Source of the DNA: Neoechinorhynchus agilis
Taxonomy: Eukaryota; Acanthocephala
Direction: 5' to 3'
DNA: 64,000 nucleotides
NCBI GenBank assembly: GCA_051530055.1
Contig: CM121341.1
Span: 620,001 to 684,000, forward strand
The notes beneath the pieces were generated by a model. The model did not search any database and was not told the DNA's origin. It saw nothing but the letters and a program-made list of their open reading frames with translations. Made by a program: the position numbers and the translations under genes. This document shows positions 23,665 through 34,307 of this stretch, in pieces. The stretch's first letter is position 1. Each line of letters opens with the position of its first letter.

Positions 23665-23847
23665 TCATTTCTTATTAAGATCTTCGCCTTTCTTTTTCTC
23701 TAATTCTTGAATTTTTTCCTGATCTAATCTTCGAAAATACTCTTCTTCTAAGACTGCGGCTCGAATTCCCATCGATCCTCCGGATGATCGTATTGAACCT
23801 CCATCACCTCCTCCTTTTCCAGCACCAGAACCAAGCGGATTTTGCAT
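23665..23847 (-). CDS. ATP5IF1: ATP synthase inhibitor factor 1 (IF1)-like, 60 aa
   Basis: IF1 blocks reverse ATP hydrolysis by mitochondrial F1Fo at low pH. The sequence [19 protein letters not shown], then [19 protein letters not shown] reproduces the mature animal IF1 (family: [33 protein letters not shown]). The C-terminal dimerising coiled coil is short. The ATG follows directly on the acceptor-like ttttgttttcag, only 39 nt after the HTATSF1 stop on the same strand. Either this is the downstream cistron of a trans-spliced operon, or a presequence exon lies elsewhere. As read, it has no mitochondrial leader; C. elegans MAI-1 is a known leaderless IF1. The domain is clear, the start less so. 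Confidence 0.8.
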   Translation of the reverse strand: [60 protein letters not shown]

Positions 23848-23886
23848 CTGAAAACAAAAATCTCAGAATTGAAATTTCAGAATAAA

Positions 23887-25796
23887 TCATTCATCTTTCT
23901 CAATAAACTCATGCCATTTCTTTATCCTAACAACATCATCGCTCACTTCATCCCTTTCCTGGTCGAACTTTGTCTTTCCATCCCAAAGGGAACATTTTAT
24001 TAGCCGCCCATTCCAGACACGATTGTTAATATTGTTAACACACCGATCAGCAGATTCTGAATCTGACAAGGCAACCGTCATCAACGCATCTCTATGTTCC
24101 GGGTACGTCCGTATATCATCAACTGGCTCGTACATCTCGACCATGGATTTCACTTGATCCCTTAACCCAAAGATCAACATCCGCCCTTCGGTTGTTTGTG
24201 CTATACTAGGCTCATAAAGGTTTCGGAGCACAATAATCCTCTCATGCTTAGGCCTTCGGTGATCGTCATCCCAAGCTAACAATTTTTCTGCCGCTTTTTC
24301 ACTCTTAAGTTTATCTTTTTTCGAACGATTTTTCCACTGTTTCTTTAAACCGGGATCAAAACTACCTTTCATTTCAAATTTAGCTCTCTGTGCATTCAAC
24401 TCTCTTCCGTCTGCCAACCGCATTCCATCTAACAATTTTAAACACAAATCTACAGATTCAACTCGCATATACGTGCACAGTCCATCACCTTTAGGGTTTC
24501 CATCCTTATCACGGTACAGCTTTAATTTTGCTTTATTTGTCCGAGGATCGCTAGCAATCAGACCATAACGGACCATTAGCTCTCTGAACTCGTCCTCGGT
24601 TACTTTTTGGCCAAGTCCACTAACATAAACGTTACAGTTCTTCTCGTCCGGCATTTCAAACCATTCTAAATGCCTAATGCAATAAGAATATACGATGCAG
24701 CAGAAAAAACTGATTTTACTAAACGAAAGGTCTCGAATAAGTCGCCGGTTTCTATTTAAATTATTACTTTCATGAAAGTAATCGTAACATATCTCTAAAT
24801 AGAATGAAGATTGAATTATTCTGATGTTTGTTCATGGCGGAAAATTGAAGGAGTTTTATTAAATTGCCAAAATATTGGAATTATTAAAACTCCATCAATT
24901 TTTCCGCCGGAATTAATCGAATCGGGTAAACCGTCCGAATATTAAGCTCACTTGTGTTCTTTTTATCTAAAAATGTACCAAAAAAATGTTTATAATTTTG
25001 AATACTACAAGGCATTTCATAGCTTTGGGCATAAAAAATTATTTATTCCCATAGAGGAGTTCGAAAGTGAACTCGATCGATTTTTGAATTTAAATCCATA
25101 AATACGGTGGCAAATTTTTGCGAAAATGGGTTATTGTGGTCTAAAGATGATTCCGCACTACTTACCGGGTTCTTTAGCTTCTCTTTTTCTCGCTTTCTCC
25201 TTCCATTGTCCATTGGTTAGAACATAGGAAATACCACTTAGATGGTCAGTGTATTCTTTAACCAATTGAGATGGTACAAAAGATCTTTTATCGCTTATCC
25301 AAATATACGATTGCCCTGTTCTATCGTCCACAAAACTGCTAACCGATGGAATCCATTGGTTATGAGTCCATTTGTATTCTATTCCAGTGGCTACGTCGAT
25401 GTATGTTTCTAAGATTCGATTATCCACATTTCCATAGTCTCTCACTGGAATCCATTGATTGCTTTTGACGTCATGTTTCAATGAAATTCCACGTGATTTA
25501 TCTTCGTAAACATAGCATCCGAGATCCGAATCAAACCTGATTTTGGTTTGTTCAGACTCAAAGCCGTAGTTCATGTGGTGTTCAAACAGATATTCTTCCG
25601 ATATCTTAGGAAAGTATCCTTTGGCATGTTCGTCCCATTCGTACTCTGTACCATCCGCATCTCGTTTTACACTCGGAATATCCTTCTTGCTTAATTCCTC
25701 TTCTTCCTCGGGCCGAAAATGAGTAGACAGCTGCCGCCTGAACCGCTTCTCATTCGAAGAACTATGAGTCAAATCATCCACGGGTGAATCCGGCAT
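23887..25796 (-). CDS. HTATSF1: HTATSF1 / Tat-SF1-like splicing factor (CUS2 homologue)
   Basis: U2 snRNP-associated splicing and elongation factor, nuclear. Exon 1 is 25166-25796, starting at ATG 25796 with an OCRE-like tyrosine/tryptophan-rich region: EYEWDEHAKGYFPKISEEYL and three further IEYKW / SYIW / SYVL repeats. The donor is gtaagtag and the acceptor tttag ends at 24666, joining in phase 1 to give EPEWFEMPDEKN, which matches the family's WFE-linker. Exon 2 (23887-24665) holds RRM1 (VYVSGLG ... GLCTYMR), a basic linker, and a C-terminal UHM-type RRM2 (RIIVLRNLY ... WNGRLIKCSLWDG). The total is 469 aa. It lacks the long acidic tail of the human protein, like shorter invertebrate and yeast forms. 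The intron (24666-25165) holds a MITE. The IF1 gene follows 39 nt after the stop. Confidence 0.9.
24800..24915. mobile_element. MITE in the HTATSF1 intron
   Basis: Begins gaagattgaattattctgat, then gtttgttcatggcgg; ends aaaactccatcaatttttcc and gccgg. The ends are inverted relative to one another and match the MITE family at 29949-30098, 39560-39670 and 44410. It lies wholly within the intron. Confidence 0.65.
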
Positions 25797-26309
25797 CTTT
25801 TTCTCTCATTCCTAGCAAATTTAGTCGCGAACTACCTTCGCTTTAGAATGTTTCTTTCGAGCTTGGACCAACTTATAAATTTCCTTAGACAATTAAAAAT
25901 GATCATAGCTTGTTCATTTTGATCGCTTTCTCGGCCGCCGAAAAACCATTTTTTATCCAACATTGGCTGCTAATATGCGTTGGCCTCTGTCGCTCATTGT
26001 TTAATTAAAATTCAGTCTTTACAAAACAATTATCAATGTCCACAAAACAAATTATATCCACATTCCGTTTGTGAACGTGTCGAATTGTCCATTTGAGCCA
26101 CTTTACGCTAAAATTATTCATCTTTCCATATCCCCTTAATAAAACCAGTTCTTAATTATCGGAAAATCCTTAGGGTTTTAGTGAACATTTTCCCTTGCAT
26201 GACATATTTAAAATATTTCGAACCAATTAAAGTATAAAAACAGTTTTTATTAAATAATCTCTGTTTAAAGATTGAACTGTTCATATTGTTTATTTTTTGT
26301 TCAAGATAC

Positions 26310-26426
26310 TAAAATCATTTTAAATTCGATTGGTTTCGGACGTACAATGAGTTCGTGTCACACAATAAAAAAAACTTACCGCGTACAATCTTGTGTGTTT
26401 CCGAAACCAATTGGATTTTAAAATAA
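26310..26426. mobile_element. Foldback MITE
   Basis: The left arm aaattcgattggtttcgg (26322-26339) and right arm ccgaaaccaattggatttta (26401-26420) are inverted copies flanking about 60 bp, with an extension of A/T-rich pairing at both sides. It is related to the foldback at 30664-30882, which also has (c)gattg..ttcgg ends. Confidence 0.7.
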
Positions 26427-26706
26427 AAAAAAGTAATCTTTGCCATTATTGTGTTTGACAACAAAGAATGTTTTCTTGAAATTGTTTACCTTTGATTTTC
26501 CACCTTAGTATACAACAAAGCATAAATAGTACGAATCGTGTAAGCTCACCAATTTACCTATTAGAAATCAATGTTTATACGCTCTCTTAGCATACAAAAC
26601 TAACTTTGGTTATCGATTTGCTCTTATAACACTTTTTAGACTCATTTGAGTATATCGAAACTACATTTAGGATCACATTCGAGTGCGGTAGGATAAGTTG
26701 CTATTT

Positions 26707-26831
26707 ATGAATATTTCGATTGGTTCAATCAGAGTCATTTTATCAATTCAATTGTTTCATTCTCATTTGAATGTACACTTTTACAACTGAATTGGTAAAA
26801 TGACTCTGATTCAACCAATCGAAATATTCAT
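26707..26831. repeat. Palindromic foldback element, 44-bp arms
   Basis: 26707-26750 and 26788-26831 are near-perfect inverted repeats (atgaatatttcgattgg against ccaatcgaaatattcat). The flank just upstream (acattcgagtgcggtagg) is also found at 12370-12400 next to the hammerhead-like hairpin, so the two loci share a larger repeat. Confidence 0.8.
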
Positions 26832-27149
26832 GCTTCTTTAATGATCCCTTTCAGGTGTCCACAAGCGGCCAAAATAACAACTTATTGATACTGTTCATCT
26901 ACTCGTTATCAAAGCTTGCATTTATCTTTACATTCAATGTTTCGCCTTAAAATTTTTTTAAAGCAACTTCGGTCCCCATCCAAGTACTTAATAGTTTTGC
27001 ACTAAGAGAACGGCGAGAATTAAATGTATCAAATAAGGTACTTTTTGTGGGTCCTCGCACATGGCGAAATATCACTAAAGTCTATTATTTTTCTACTCTT
27101 TTATCGGCACTTTACGCTAATGGCGCAATTAAAATCACACAATATTCAT

Positions 27150-27160
27150 TCTATATAAAA
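27150..27160 (+). promoter_or_regulatory. TATA-like box immediately before a gene
   Basis: ctatataaaag lies within a few bases of the ATG at 27163. If it is a true TATA box, transcription would start near 27180-27190 and the next in-frame ATG (27211, MESQPEP) would be the start, losing the signal peptide. Confidence 0.35.
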
Positions 27161-27162
27161 GC

Positions 27163-28488
27163 ATGATTTTTCATCTAACGATAGCTTCGATTTTCCTGAC
27201 GGCGTTATCGATGGAAAGTCAACCAGAACCGTCAAATTTCAGTCAACCGATCCAAATCCGCATATACGATGGATTCGCCGAGATCCGCCGACCAGTTACG
27301 ATAGTCGATGGGCACGTAAGTGTGGTGTTTCATCGAGATGATTTCGACCGAATTGTACGAGACAGCATTGATCTTGAAACCGATGCGGAAAAACGCGTTT
27401 CACTCCGCTTGACTGAACATCGGAACAGTTTTGAAGGTCACGATGTGTTCGTAAGGAATGAGCGAACTGGAGAAAGTCGTCGCTCAGTGCTAATAGATGA
27501 CGAAGATTCGTTGGTCCAGGATGCAGAAACCAAGAGATTTCTGTACGTCAGACCTAGCATGCTGGAGTATCATTCAAAGCCAATGAAGAACATTGTGAAG
27601 GCAGTGTTTACAGTAGCTAATCCGTCCACTGATATTGCCGTACTTACTTACACGGACCGAAGTATCCGATGGTCTCCTCAATATCGTCTTAATGTAGACG
27701 AATCATCAGGAGAAGCAACGATTAAGTGCTTCGCGGTGATTTGGAATCCTGGCAAACACGAATACTCCGTAGAATCAGCCGAATTGTTCGGCGGTGATGT
27801 TTCCGGTCCAGAACCCATGCCGCTTGCCAGTAGAAGTAGTTATGGAACTGGTGCTTTACTCTCACTGGACGTAGCAGACGGGGCTCCTAATATTGATTTA
27901 GAAGGCAATCAACAAATCGGATCTCTATTTCAATACAACATTCGAAAACCTTTTAAGCTGGACGCTCGAAGTGATCTACATGAAGAATTCATTAGACCCA
28001 GCGTTTCGATAAAAGCGTTCTCGTCGATTGACTGCTTGAATGAGAAACGAGAACAGATAAAGTTTGATCGATATTATGAATTGACAAGTAGTGAGTTTTT
28101 GCCGGCTGGCAAAATAACGATCCGAAATCAGGGTCGCTTAGTCTCAAATTCTAGAATAGATCATCTTCCTGCTGGTAAAGCTCGCAAAATCAGAATGGGG
28201 CAAGATACAAGTGGATACGCAGTGAGGAACGAAACCAAACACGAGGACCATGGAGTGGTTCATGAGACTTTTGTTGAGTTGGTTATTAAAAATTCACGGG
28301 ATATCCCTTGGCAATATCGGTATCAAGAGTTTTCAAACAGATTCGATCACGATTATACGTATTCACCTCTTGGAAGCGACAACGGAATGGTATTCAAAGG
28401 GAATTCTTTGAACATTGTCAAAATCGTTGGACCTCGCGAACAAGCCGTGTTTACTTATAAAATTACGGCTGTTAAGAAGAAGAACTGA
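27163..28488 (+). CDS. Secreted DUF4139-like protein, 441 aa
   Basis: Intact single-exon gene. Residues 1-20 (MIFHLTIASIFLTALSMESQ) form a plausible signal peptide. The core resembles DUF4139 (mucoidy-inhibitor A) proteins: TYTDRSIRWSPQYRLNVDE, then IWNPGKHEYSVESAELFGG, matching the family's SW-ADY...L and N-SG--Y--A-L-L-AGDV pattern, followed by beta-rich repeats (YELTSSEFLPAGKITI; FVELVIKNSRDIPW). The function of the animal members is not settled, so none is assigned. The protein is mostly beta strand and has no membrane anchor. A TATA-like box sits a few bases before the ATG, which raises the alternative start at residue 17. No close partner genes. Confidence 0.7.
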   Translation: MIFHLTIASIFLTALSMESQPEPSNFSQPIQIRIYDGFAEIRRPVTIVDGHVSVVFHRDDFDRIVRDSIDLETDAEKRVSLRLTEHRNSFEGHDVFVRNERTGESRRSVLIDDEDSLVQDAETKRFLYVRPSMLEYHSKPMKNIVKAVFTVANPSTDIAVLTYTDRSIRWSPQYRLNVDESSGEATIKCFAVIWNPGKHEYSVESAELFGGDVSGPEPMPLASRSSYGTGALLSLDVADGAPNIDLEGNQQIGSLFQYNIRKPFKLDARSDLHEEFIRPSVSIKAFSSIDCLNEKREQIKFDRYYELTSSEFLPAGKITIRNQGRLVSNSRIDHLPAGKARKIRMGQDTSGYAVRNETKHEDHGVVHETFVELVIKNSRDIPWQYRYQEFSNRFDHDYTYSPLGSDNGMVFKGNSLNIVKIVGPREQAVFTYKITAVKKKN

Positions 28489-29049
28489 TTGATTCTTATT
28501 TACACTAAATTCATCGTAGTTTAAAATAGTCACTTGAGTAGGTGTGCTCATGTAAAAAAGGACGCGGTAGATCGATCGAGTCGCAAAAACGCAAAAATAC
28601 CAATTAATTTAGGTTGTATAATATTTCAACGCAATTCCGCTTAATTTAGGACTTCTTTTTTAAATTCATATCGAATATGCGTAAACAAGTGGCAAATTTC
28701 TACAAAACGTGAGCCATACCCTCCGTAGTGTGGAGGTGCAAAGACCGCAAATCAATAAGTAGTTTTAAATATGGTTCCTATCCTAAAATTAATAGAAATG
28801 AGAGCAGTCTTTTCGCCTGCACTTGTCAATCGATGCAAAATACTGTTCTTATTTAAAAAACAACAGTCAACATCCCAACTGGATTTCATCTGTGAGGCAC
28901 CTCTCACTGCAGATATTGTAGGCACGATGCGGAAAGCCTTTGAATATACCAACTTTTGTGCTCTTATTATGGGCACTTTTCCAAAGCATATAATTATTTG
29001 TTTCAGTTGACTTTCTATAGACCAATGTAGTAATTTGTTGTGTAGATAT
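28489..29049. other. Intergenic, no recognised gene
   Basis: Overlapping short frames on both strands at 28750-29010 show no family resemblance. Unassigned. Confidence 0.4.
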
Positions 29050-29550
29050 TCATTTAGAAATTAATTTAGATGGTTTTATAAATTCTTAATTTCCTTTATT
29101 TCACCATCCAAATTAAGTAGTAATTTGTGTTCCATGTTTTGAATCAACACATCTAGAAACGGCAACCTTCCATTTTCATCTGACTTATTCATAGTGAATT
29201 TTATTTGATGATGTTGCCGATAGAGATGTTCCTTGAACTCCTTAGCACTCTGTTCATCACCGAGCTAAATAATGAATGTCAAATATCCCCCTACACGAGG
29301 TGCAAACTGGCCAGTGGTCAATTAAAACCAAACAATGGTTTTAGCAAGTGAACGCAATAACTTTCGATCCTTAATCAAGAAAGCCTTCCTAATCAAAGAA
29401 CAAAAACCGGGCATGAATAACCAACGAGGTTACAAACTCTGGCTTCATGGCTAAAAAATGGACTTAGCCACTTGTATTTTAGAACTGATGATGAACCCGA
29501 CGAGGTTCGAAACGTTTTTAATAAAAATTTATTGACCAGGTGAAGACCTA
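29050..29550 (-). mobile_element. Penelope-like element remnant with hammerhead-like terminus
   Basis: The minus strand of 29060-29266 reads KEFKEHLYRQHHQIKFTM, then DENGRLPFLDVLIQ, the Penelope RT thumb signature (IKFTME...LPFLDVLV). On plus at 29486-29520 is CTGATGATGAACC, a loop, GGTTCGAAACG, again CUGANGA, hairpin, GAAA. The intervening 29270-29480 is not recognised. Confidence 0.6.
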
Positions 29551-29948
29551 AATAGTAATCCTAAGCATATACCCCGGTAACTCACATATCGACATTTTCT
29601 CATTCGTTGACCAAATCTTTAGCGCTTTATCCTGTACATGAGATCACTTGATTCGCATAAATCAAAATGCAATTATTCCACAAATTGTCGATTGGAAGCA
29701 AGTATTTGGCATGCGTCCGAGTCACAAAGCGCTTACATTTATCAAAAGTAGAAAAGTTCTTATGAGTAACCTAAAAAATAGTCATGCGTAAATGAGTCAT
29801 TGTTAGCAAGAGAACTCGTGTGCATTGAAGAAAAATAAATTTCGGAGATTGTGTGGACGAAATATCGATTTCTGTGTGAATACTAGAAAATGTATGCTTC
29901 GCATTCAATAATCAATTAGTAACCTTCATCTTAAAAATGCTTGTTTGA

Positions 29949-30098
29949 TGCGGAAATTTTAAAGGAATTTATTGATTCCGATATTTCGGCACGGTTTGAT
30001 AAAGGCACGAGATTGTGGCTCCAAAATATCTGATTTAGTAAATTCCTTTAAAATTTCCGCATTAAACAAGCATCAATAGTTCAATATTCAAACACACT
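29949..30098. mobile_element. MITE with inverted ends, satellite-related family
   Basis: gcggaaattttaaaggaatt at the left and aattcctttaaaatttccgc at the right are exact inverted ends. The centre holds ggcacgagattgtggctcc, the satellite core, and the right flank ends atattcaaac. This looks like a complete single copy of the element from which the 44410-47412 satellite arose. Confidence 0.75.
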
Positions 30099-30118
30099 TT
30101 GAAAATATATACAATTAA

Positions 30119-33100
30119 AGGGAAGAAAATCGATTGTCCGATGTTGAACAGGAGATATTCGAATCAATTGATTCAATTTACTTTGATCAAACGTCGGATT
30201 GTGCAAAAGTGGAGATCGAGGTTAGTGTTTTTGGGTTATTTTCATTGCTAACTACAGAAGTAGAAACACTTTTCGGTTGCTGTTAACGATACACTTGAAC
30301 GCATTCGTCCATCGCGTAGGAAACTGACAAGGCAGCTCTATGTGGTACGTTATTTAGGTTCAATGTGGCCACGAGCAACGATTGATTATATGCCAAGGTT
30401 TCAAAATGTATTAGCCATTCGATCATTTCGAACCATTTGAAATATGAACACCAAGTGGCCGATATATGCGATCTTGGCGAAGGGATTCAAAGTGTATTGG
30501 AAATGAGCAGAGATGTTGAAGGGTAAGATTGTGCTGACTGAAATGTCTGTAAATGCATACCAATTCATATTAATGAACACGAACCAAATCCGTTATGCCG
30601 CACACGAAAAAGTAAACAATTATTTGTTCGAAATCGCAATACTTACTTTATGGTCTATTACTCGGTTGTTCTGTGGCGTAGAAAAATTAAAATGATTTTA
30701 TTTCTAAAAATCCGATTGTTTTCGGAGGCACAATATTGTATGCGTTTATCACAAGGTTGTTAGTTATCGTAAGCTTCTATTACTAACAACCCTGTGATAA
30801 ACGCGTGCAATCTTGTCTGCTTCCGAGACCAATCGATTTTTAAAAATAAAATCATTTTAATTTTTCTACGCCATAAAACAACCAATACGAACAATTTAAT
30901 CTTCAAACAAGGTCTATTACTTACAAATTTCGGCATAAATAATAAGCGAAATGAAGAATCCCTAATAATGTATCTCATATTCGTGGTAATCTCGATTTAT
31001 TTAGTGAAATAAGACGAGCAATAGAAACCGAGATATTGCCTTATGTCAACATAATACGCTTTGTTGTGCGAAACAGAAATCTCAAAGAACTGAGAAAACA
31101 AGTGAAAAAGTTAAGAACGATTGATCAATTATTAAGGCAGGCGATTTTGAATGCTAAAGTATAAACTATGTGAAGCGCTGATCGTTTTACCTTATTTTGT
31201 GATTTTTCAGTCCGGTAAATACACAATCTCCTGCAATTTTTTTTACCAATCATCGATGCGCATTAAAAACGATTCGTCGATCAAAAATGTACAAAGGTTC
31301 GAAAGGTGGCGTCAATGGATTAAGTTTCTTTAATATCTAGTATCGAAGCAAAATTCGATGAAACCAAGGAGCATCTACGGCAAATCGGAATAATGGCAAT
31401 GGATAAACTAATTGTTACGCCTATAAATGAATTGAATTACGAAGAATATTTTAATTTTGTTGTCTATTTCAATGGAACTCAATGGGCTGAAAAATACGCC
31501 GAATTATTGATTGCTCAGTTTGAACGAATTTTAGTTTATACCGAATCAAGCAAAATCGTTTGTTCATTTTCTGAATTGCTTGATTAGTTACACGAGATCG
31601 TCTAGTGGACACAATACACCGATGAATCGGGTTTGGCGGACGGAATGTTGGACATTTACACGCATTTTTATTTTTTTCAAGAAATCATAAAAAAATATGG
31701 ACACATCCTAAACTTCCATGTAGAACACAAAAGATCAAATATCGACTCCTGTATCTGTGAAAAATTATACGACAATCGCGATCAGTTATGGAAATTACTA
31801 ATGGAAAGAATATCGGAGCAATCTTCATTCGATTTTACTTATGATCTCCTTCTATTTTTTGATTACTACTTAAAAGAGTAAGTCAGCTAAAAAATATTTT
31901 TTTAACCCGCTTAATTTCTCTAAGGTTAAAATTAATGTGTGAGAAAATTTTGGGTACAAATTTTCTAATTTCGGATGCGATAATGAAGGTTGTTGAGAAT
32001 GGTGCAATGGGTGTAATTCGCCAATTTCAACTGTATTGTTCTTCTGCTAGAAGTGGATTTGTACTCATTTTTATTTTAGACAGTCGATTGATGAACACCT
32101 TGAGTTTATAAAAAATGAAACTTGGTTTGTTTGCCCTTTTACTCAAGATTGTTCCATGCACAAATTGCTGGTATTTTTTCTCCATCTAAGCAGCCGTATT
32201 CAGTGAAAATCTCAAGGAATCCCAAAATGCAACGAATTTGTGTCTTAGTAAATACTTCAAAAAATCCGATATAGACGATTTCGTAAGTTTGATTTTTTTG
32301 AAAAAGGTTTACATTTTTAGAAAGCTGATGGAAGCACTAAACAATACCATTCAAGGTACGTGTCAAGATCAAGATCTGTTTTAATGATTTTTGAATTTTA
32401 AACTATACGGTCTACTTTTTACTACTGTACTTTTTTAATATATTGGCTCTGATCATGACGAAATTATGCATTCACCAATAGACTATTAGAATGTGGCACA
32501 ATCATGTTTTAGATCGTTAGAAATTTTGATTCGTAATACCTAAGCTTAGAGTGCGTCTTTAAACAAAATGATTTAGTGATTTGTCCAATGATGCCAACGT
32601 AATATTTACAAATACTTGTCTCAATATGTCTAGATCGATTGGCAAGTGTAAAAACGTTTAATATTAAATTTCTAGTTCGATCGCTTTTAGCGAAATGTTT
32701 GTCATTTATTTCGAGTCTTTCAATAAACAAAGCCGATGTCATTAGTGCGATCATTGAGTCTATGGAAAGAAAGATTAGTCTTTATATTCAATGTGTCCTA
32801 ACAACTTTTGTGGTTTGATTCAGTCAGCATTAGTAGAATAATTTATTTTCAGTATTCTCAAGGACAAGGATTGCCCTGCGGAAGTATACAATGAGGAATT
32901 GAAACAATATATCAGTACTTTAGCAATATTGAACTTTGAAAATGATCACGCTTTAATTACTGATGATGTAAATACATTCTTTGCTTTGCAGCCACGATTT
33001 GCAGCAACTGAAGGACTGTAAGTAGTGTGTCTAACAATGAGTATTATGCTTAAATTCAAAATAGGGTGCAATTTATTACGGACATTGCGAAGAATTCTTC

Positions 33101-34307
33101 ATTATTCAGGCCATTGGAGAATCACTTTTCCATAAGATTGAAAAAGGTACTAAAGAATAAAGAAAATATTGTCGTGAATTTTCTTAGTCATTCAAAATAG
33201 ACCATGTACAATTTTTTAAGAAACAAACCATTTAATAGCAAGGTTCTATTATCAAGTGTAGCGATAGGGCTTCTTTTAATAATATTACGTTCGTCGAAAC
33301 TGTCCGAGGTCGACCTTAGGTCTCATGCTTAGCCAATCATATCAATTTATTAAGGCACTTCGTCGAAGACAAGCTAAAGCAATCGTTAAACACCACAATA
33401 ATGTTCCACACTGTGATATAATATATTTCTTAACAGGCTTTCGTAAGACTTATAAAATCAGTGTTTTTATGAGAAGACTTTTTATGAATCGAATCCGAGA
33501 TTTGTAAACTTACTCTTTTACAGCTTTAAATTGCATTTGTTTATCACATCTTTTTTTCTCAGGTTCTCCGTTGTGGTGAAAGCCTTCGTGACCCGGTGTT
33601 TCATTCGGCAGTTATAAAACTGGTAAACTGTAATTCCATTCGAAAAGCAATATGCAAAAGAAATTGGTCAATGGATGATTGTCCATCATATCCTAGTCAC
33701 TTCTTCGATGAGATCTTTAACGGTCTCAGAAAGGTCAACGAATTCATTCAAAGCGTAGAGAAGGTTGCCATTGTGCCTGAGATGGCGAAACAAACATTTT
33801 GGTTTCATATGGTTACAGTTCTAAACGAAAGCATACTCAAAGGGTTTGTCAAAATAAATTGAATTAAAACGATTGAAAAACTTAGGTTCTCAGAAATAAA
33901 GAAATGCACAAATGAAGGACGAAAACTTATGAGAATGGACTTTGATAATTTGATGTTTAAAATCACCGAAATAGTTCCTTTTCAAAGGTAATTTAGAAAA
34001 CGAGATGAACTTTTGTAAGAAAAACGAATCTACAAAGTGAGAAGTTACCGATGAAGAAATTAATCGAGGACTATGTTGACGCATTTTATTTATCAGAATC
34101 CGAGATTCGTGACTGGATAATAAAGCACAAGGTAATAGAACGACCTAGTCCAAAAATCATCTTACGAATATCGTTCAGAAAAATTATTATGAAGCTCATC
34201 TGGTTAATTTGATCAAACTAATACCACATATTTCAAAGAAATCGAAACAATCAATTTTCGAAAGTTTCGTCACTCGAGAATTATCTCTTACTCAGTTGAC
34301 AAATTAA
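30119..34307 (+). CDS. VPS50: VPS50/syndetin (EARP complex subunit), multi-exon
   Basis: Syndetin joins VPS51-53 in the EARP tether for endosomal recycling; cytosolic and membrane-peripheral. The N-terminal piece at 30150-30220 reads EQEIFESIDSIYFDQT, like the family's ESIERFYF. Short exons continue through 30950-31330 (ETEILPYVNIIRFVVRNR), 31393-31590, 31633-31881 and 32850-33020. The C-terminus is diagnostic: FNGLRKVNEFIQSVEKVAIV, then GF, IKKCTNEGRKLMRMDFDNLM, DYVDAFYLSESEIRDWIIKH and HLVNLIKLIPHISKKSKQSI, matching the human KKCSNEGRALMQLDFQQFL ... AYYLTENDMERWIKEH. The stop is at 34305-34307. The first exon was not found; an in-frame stop lies just before 30119, so an upstream exon or trans-splice site is expected. 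A 219-bp foldback element lies in an intron. Confidence 0.82.
30664..30882. mobile_element. Foldback MITE with 100-bp arms in a VPS50 intron
   Basis: 30664-30763 and 30783-30882 are inverted copies (ggttgttctgtggcgtag against ctacgccataaaacaacc; gtttatcacaaggttgttag against ctaacaaccctgtgataaac) around a loop of about 20 bp. The inner part has acaatattgt like the satellite core. It would form a long hairpin in the pre-mRNA. Confidence 0.85.
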
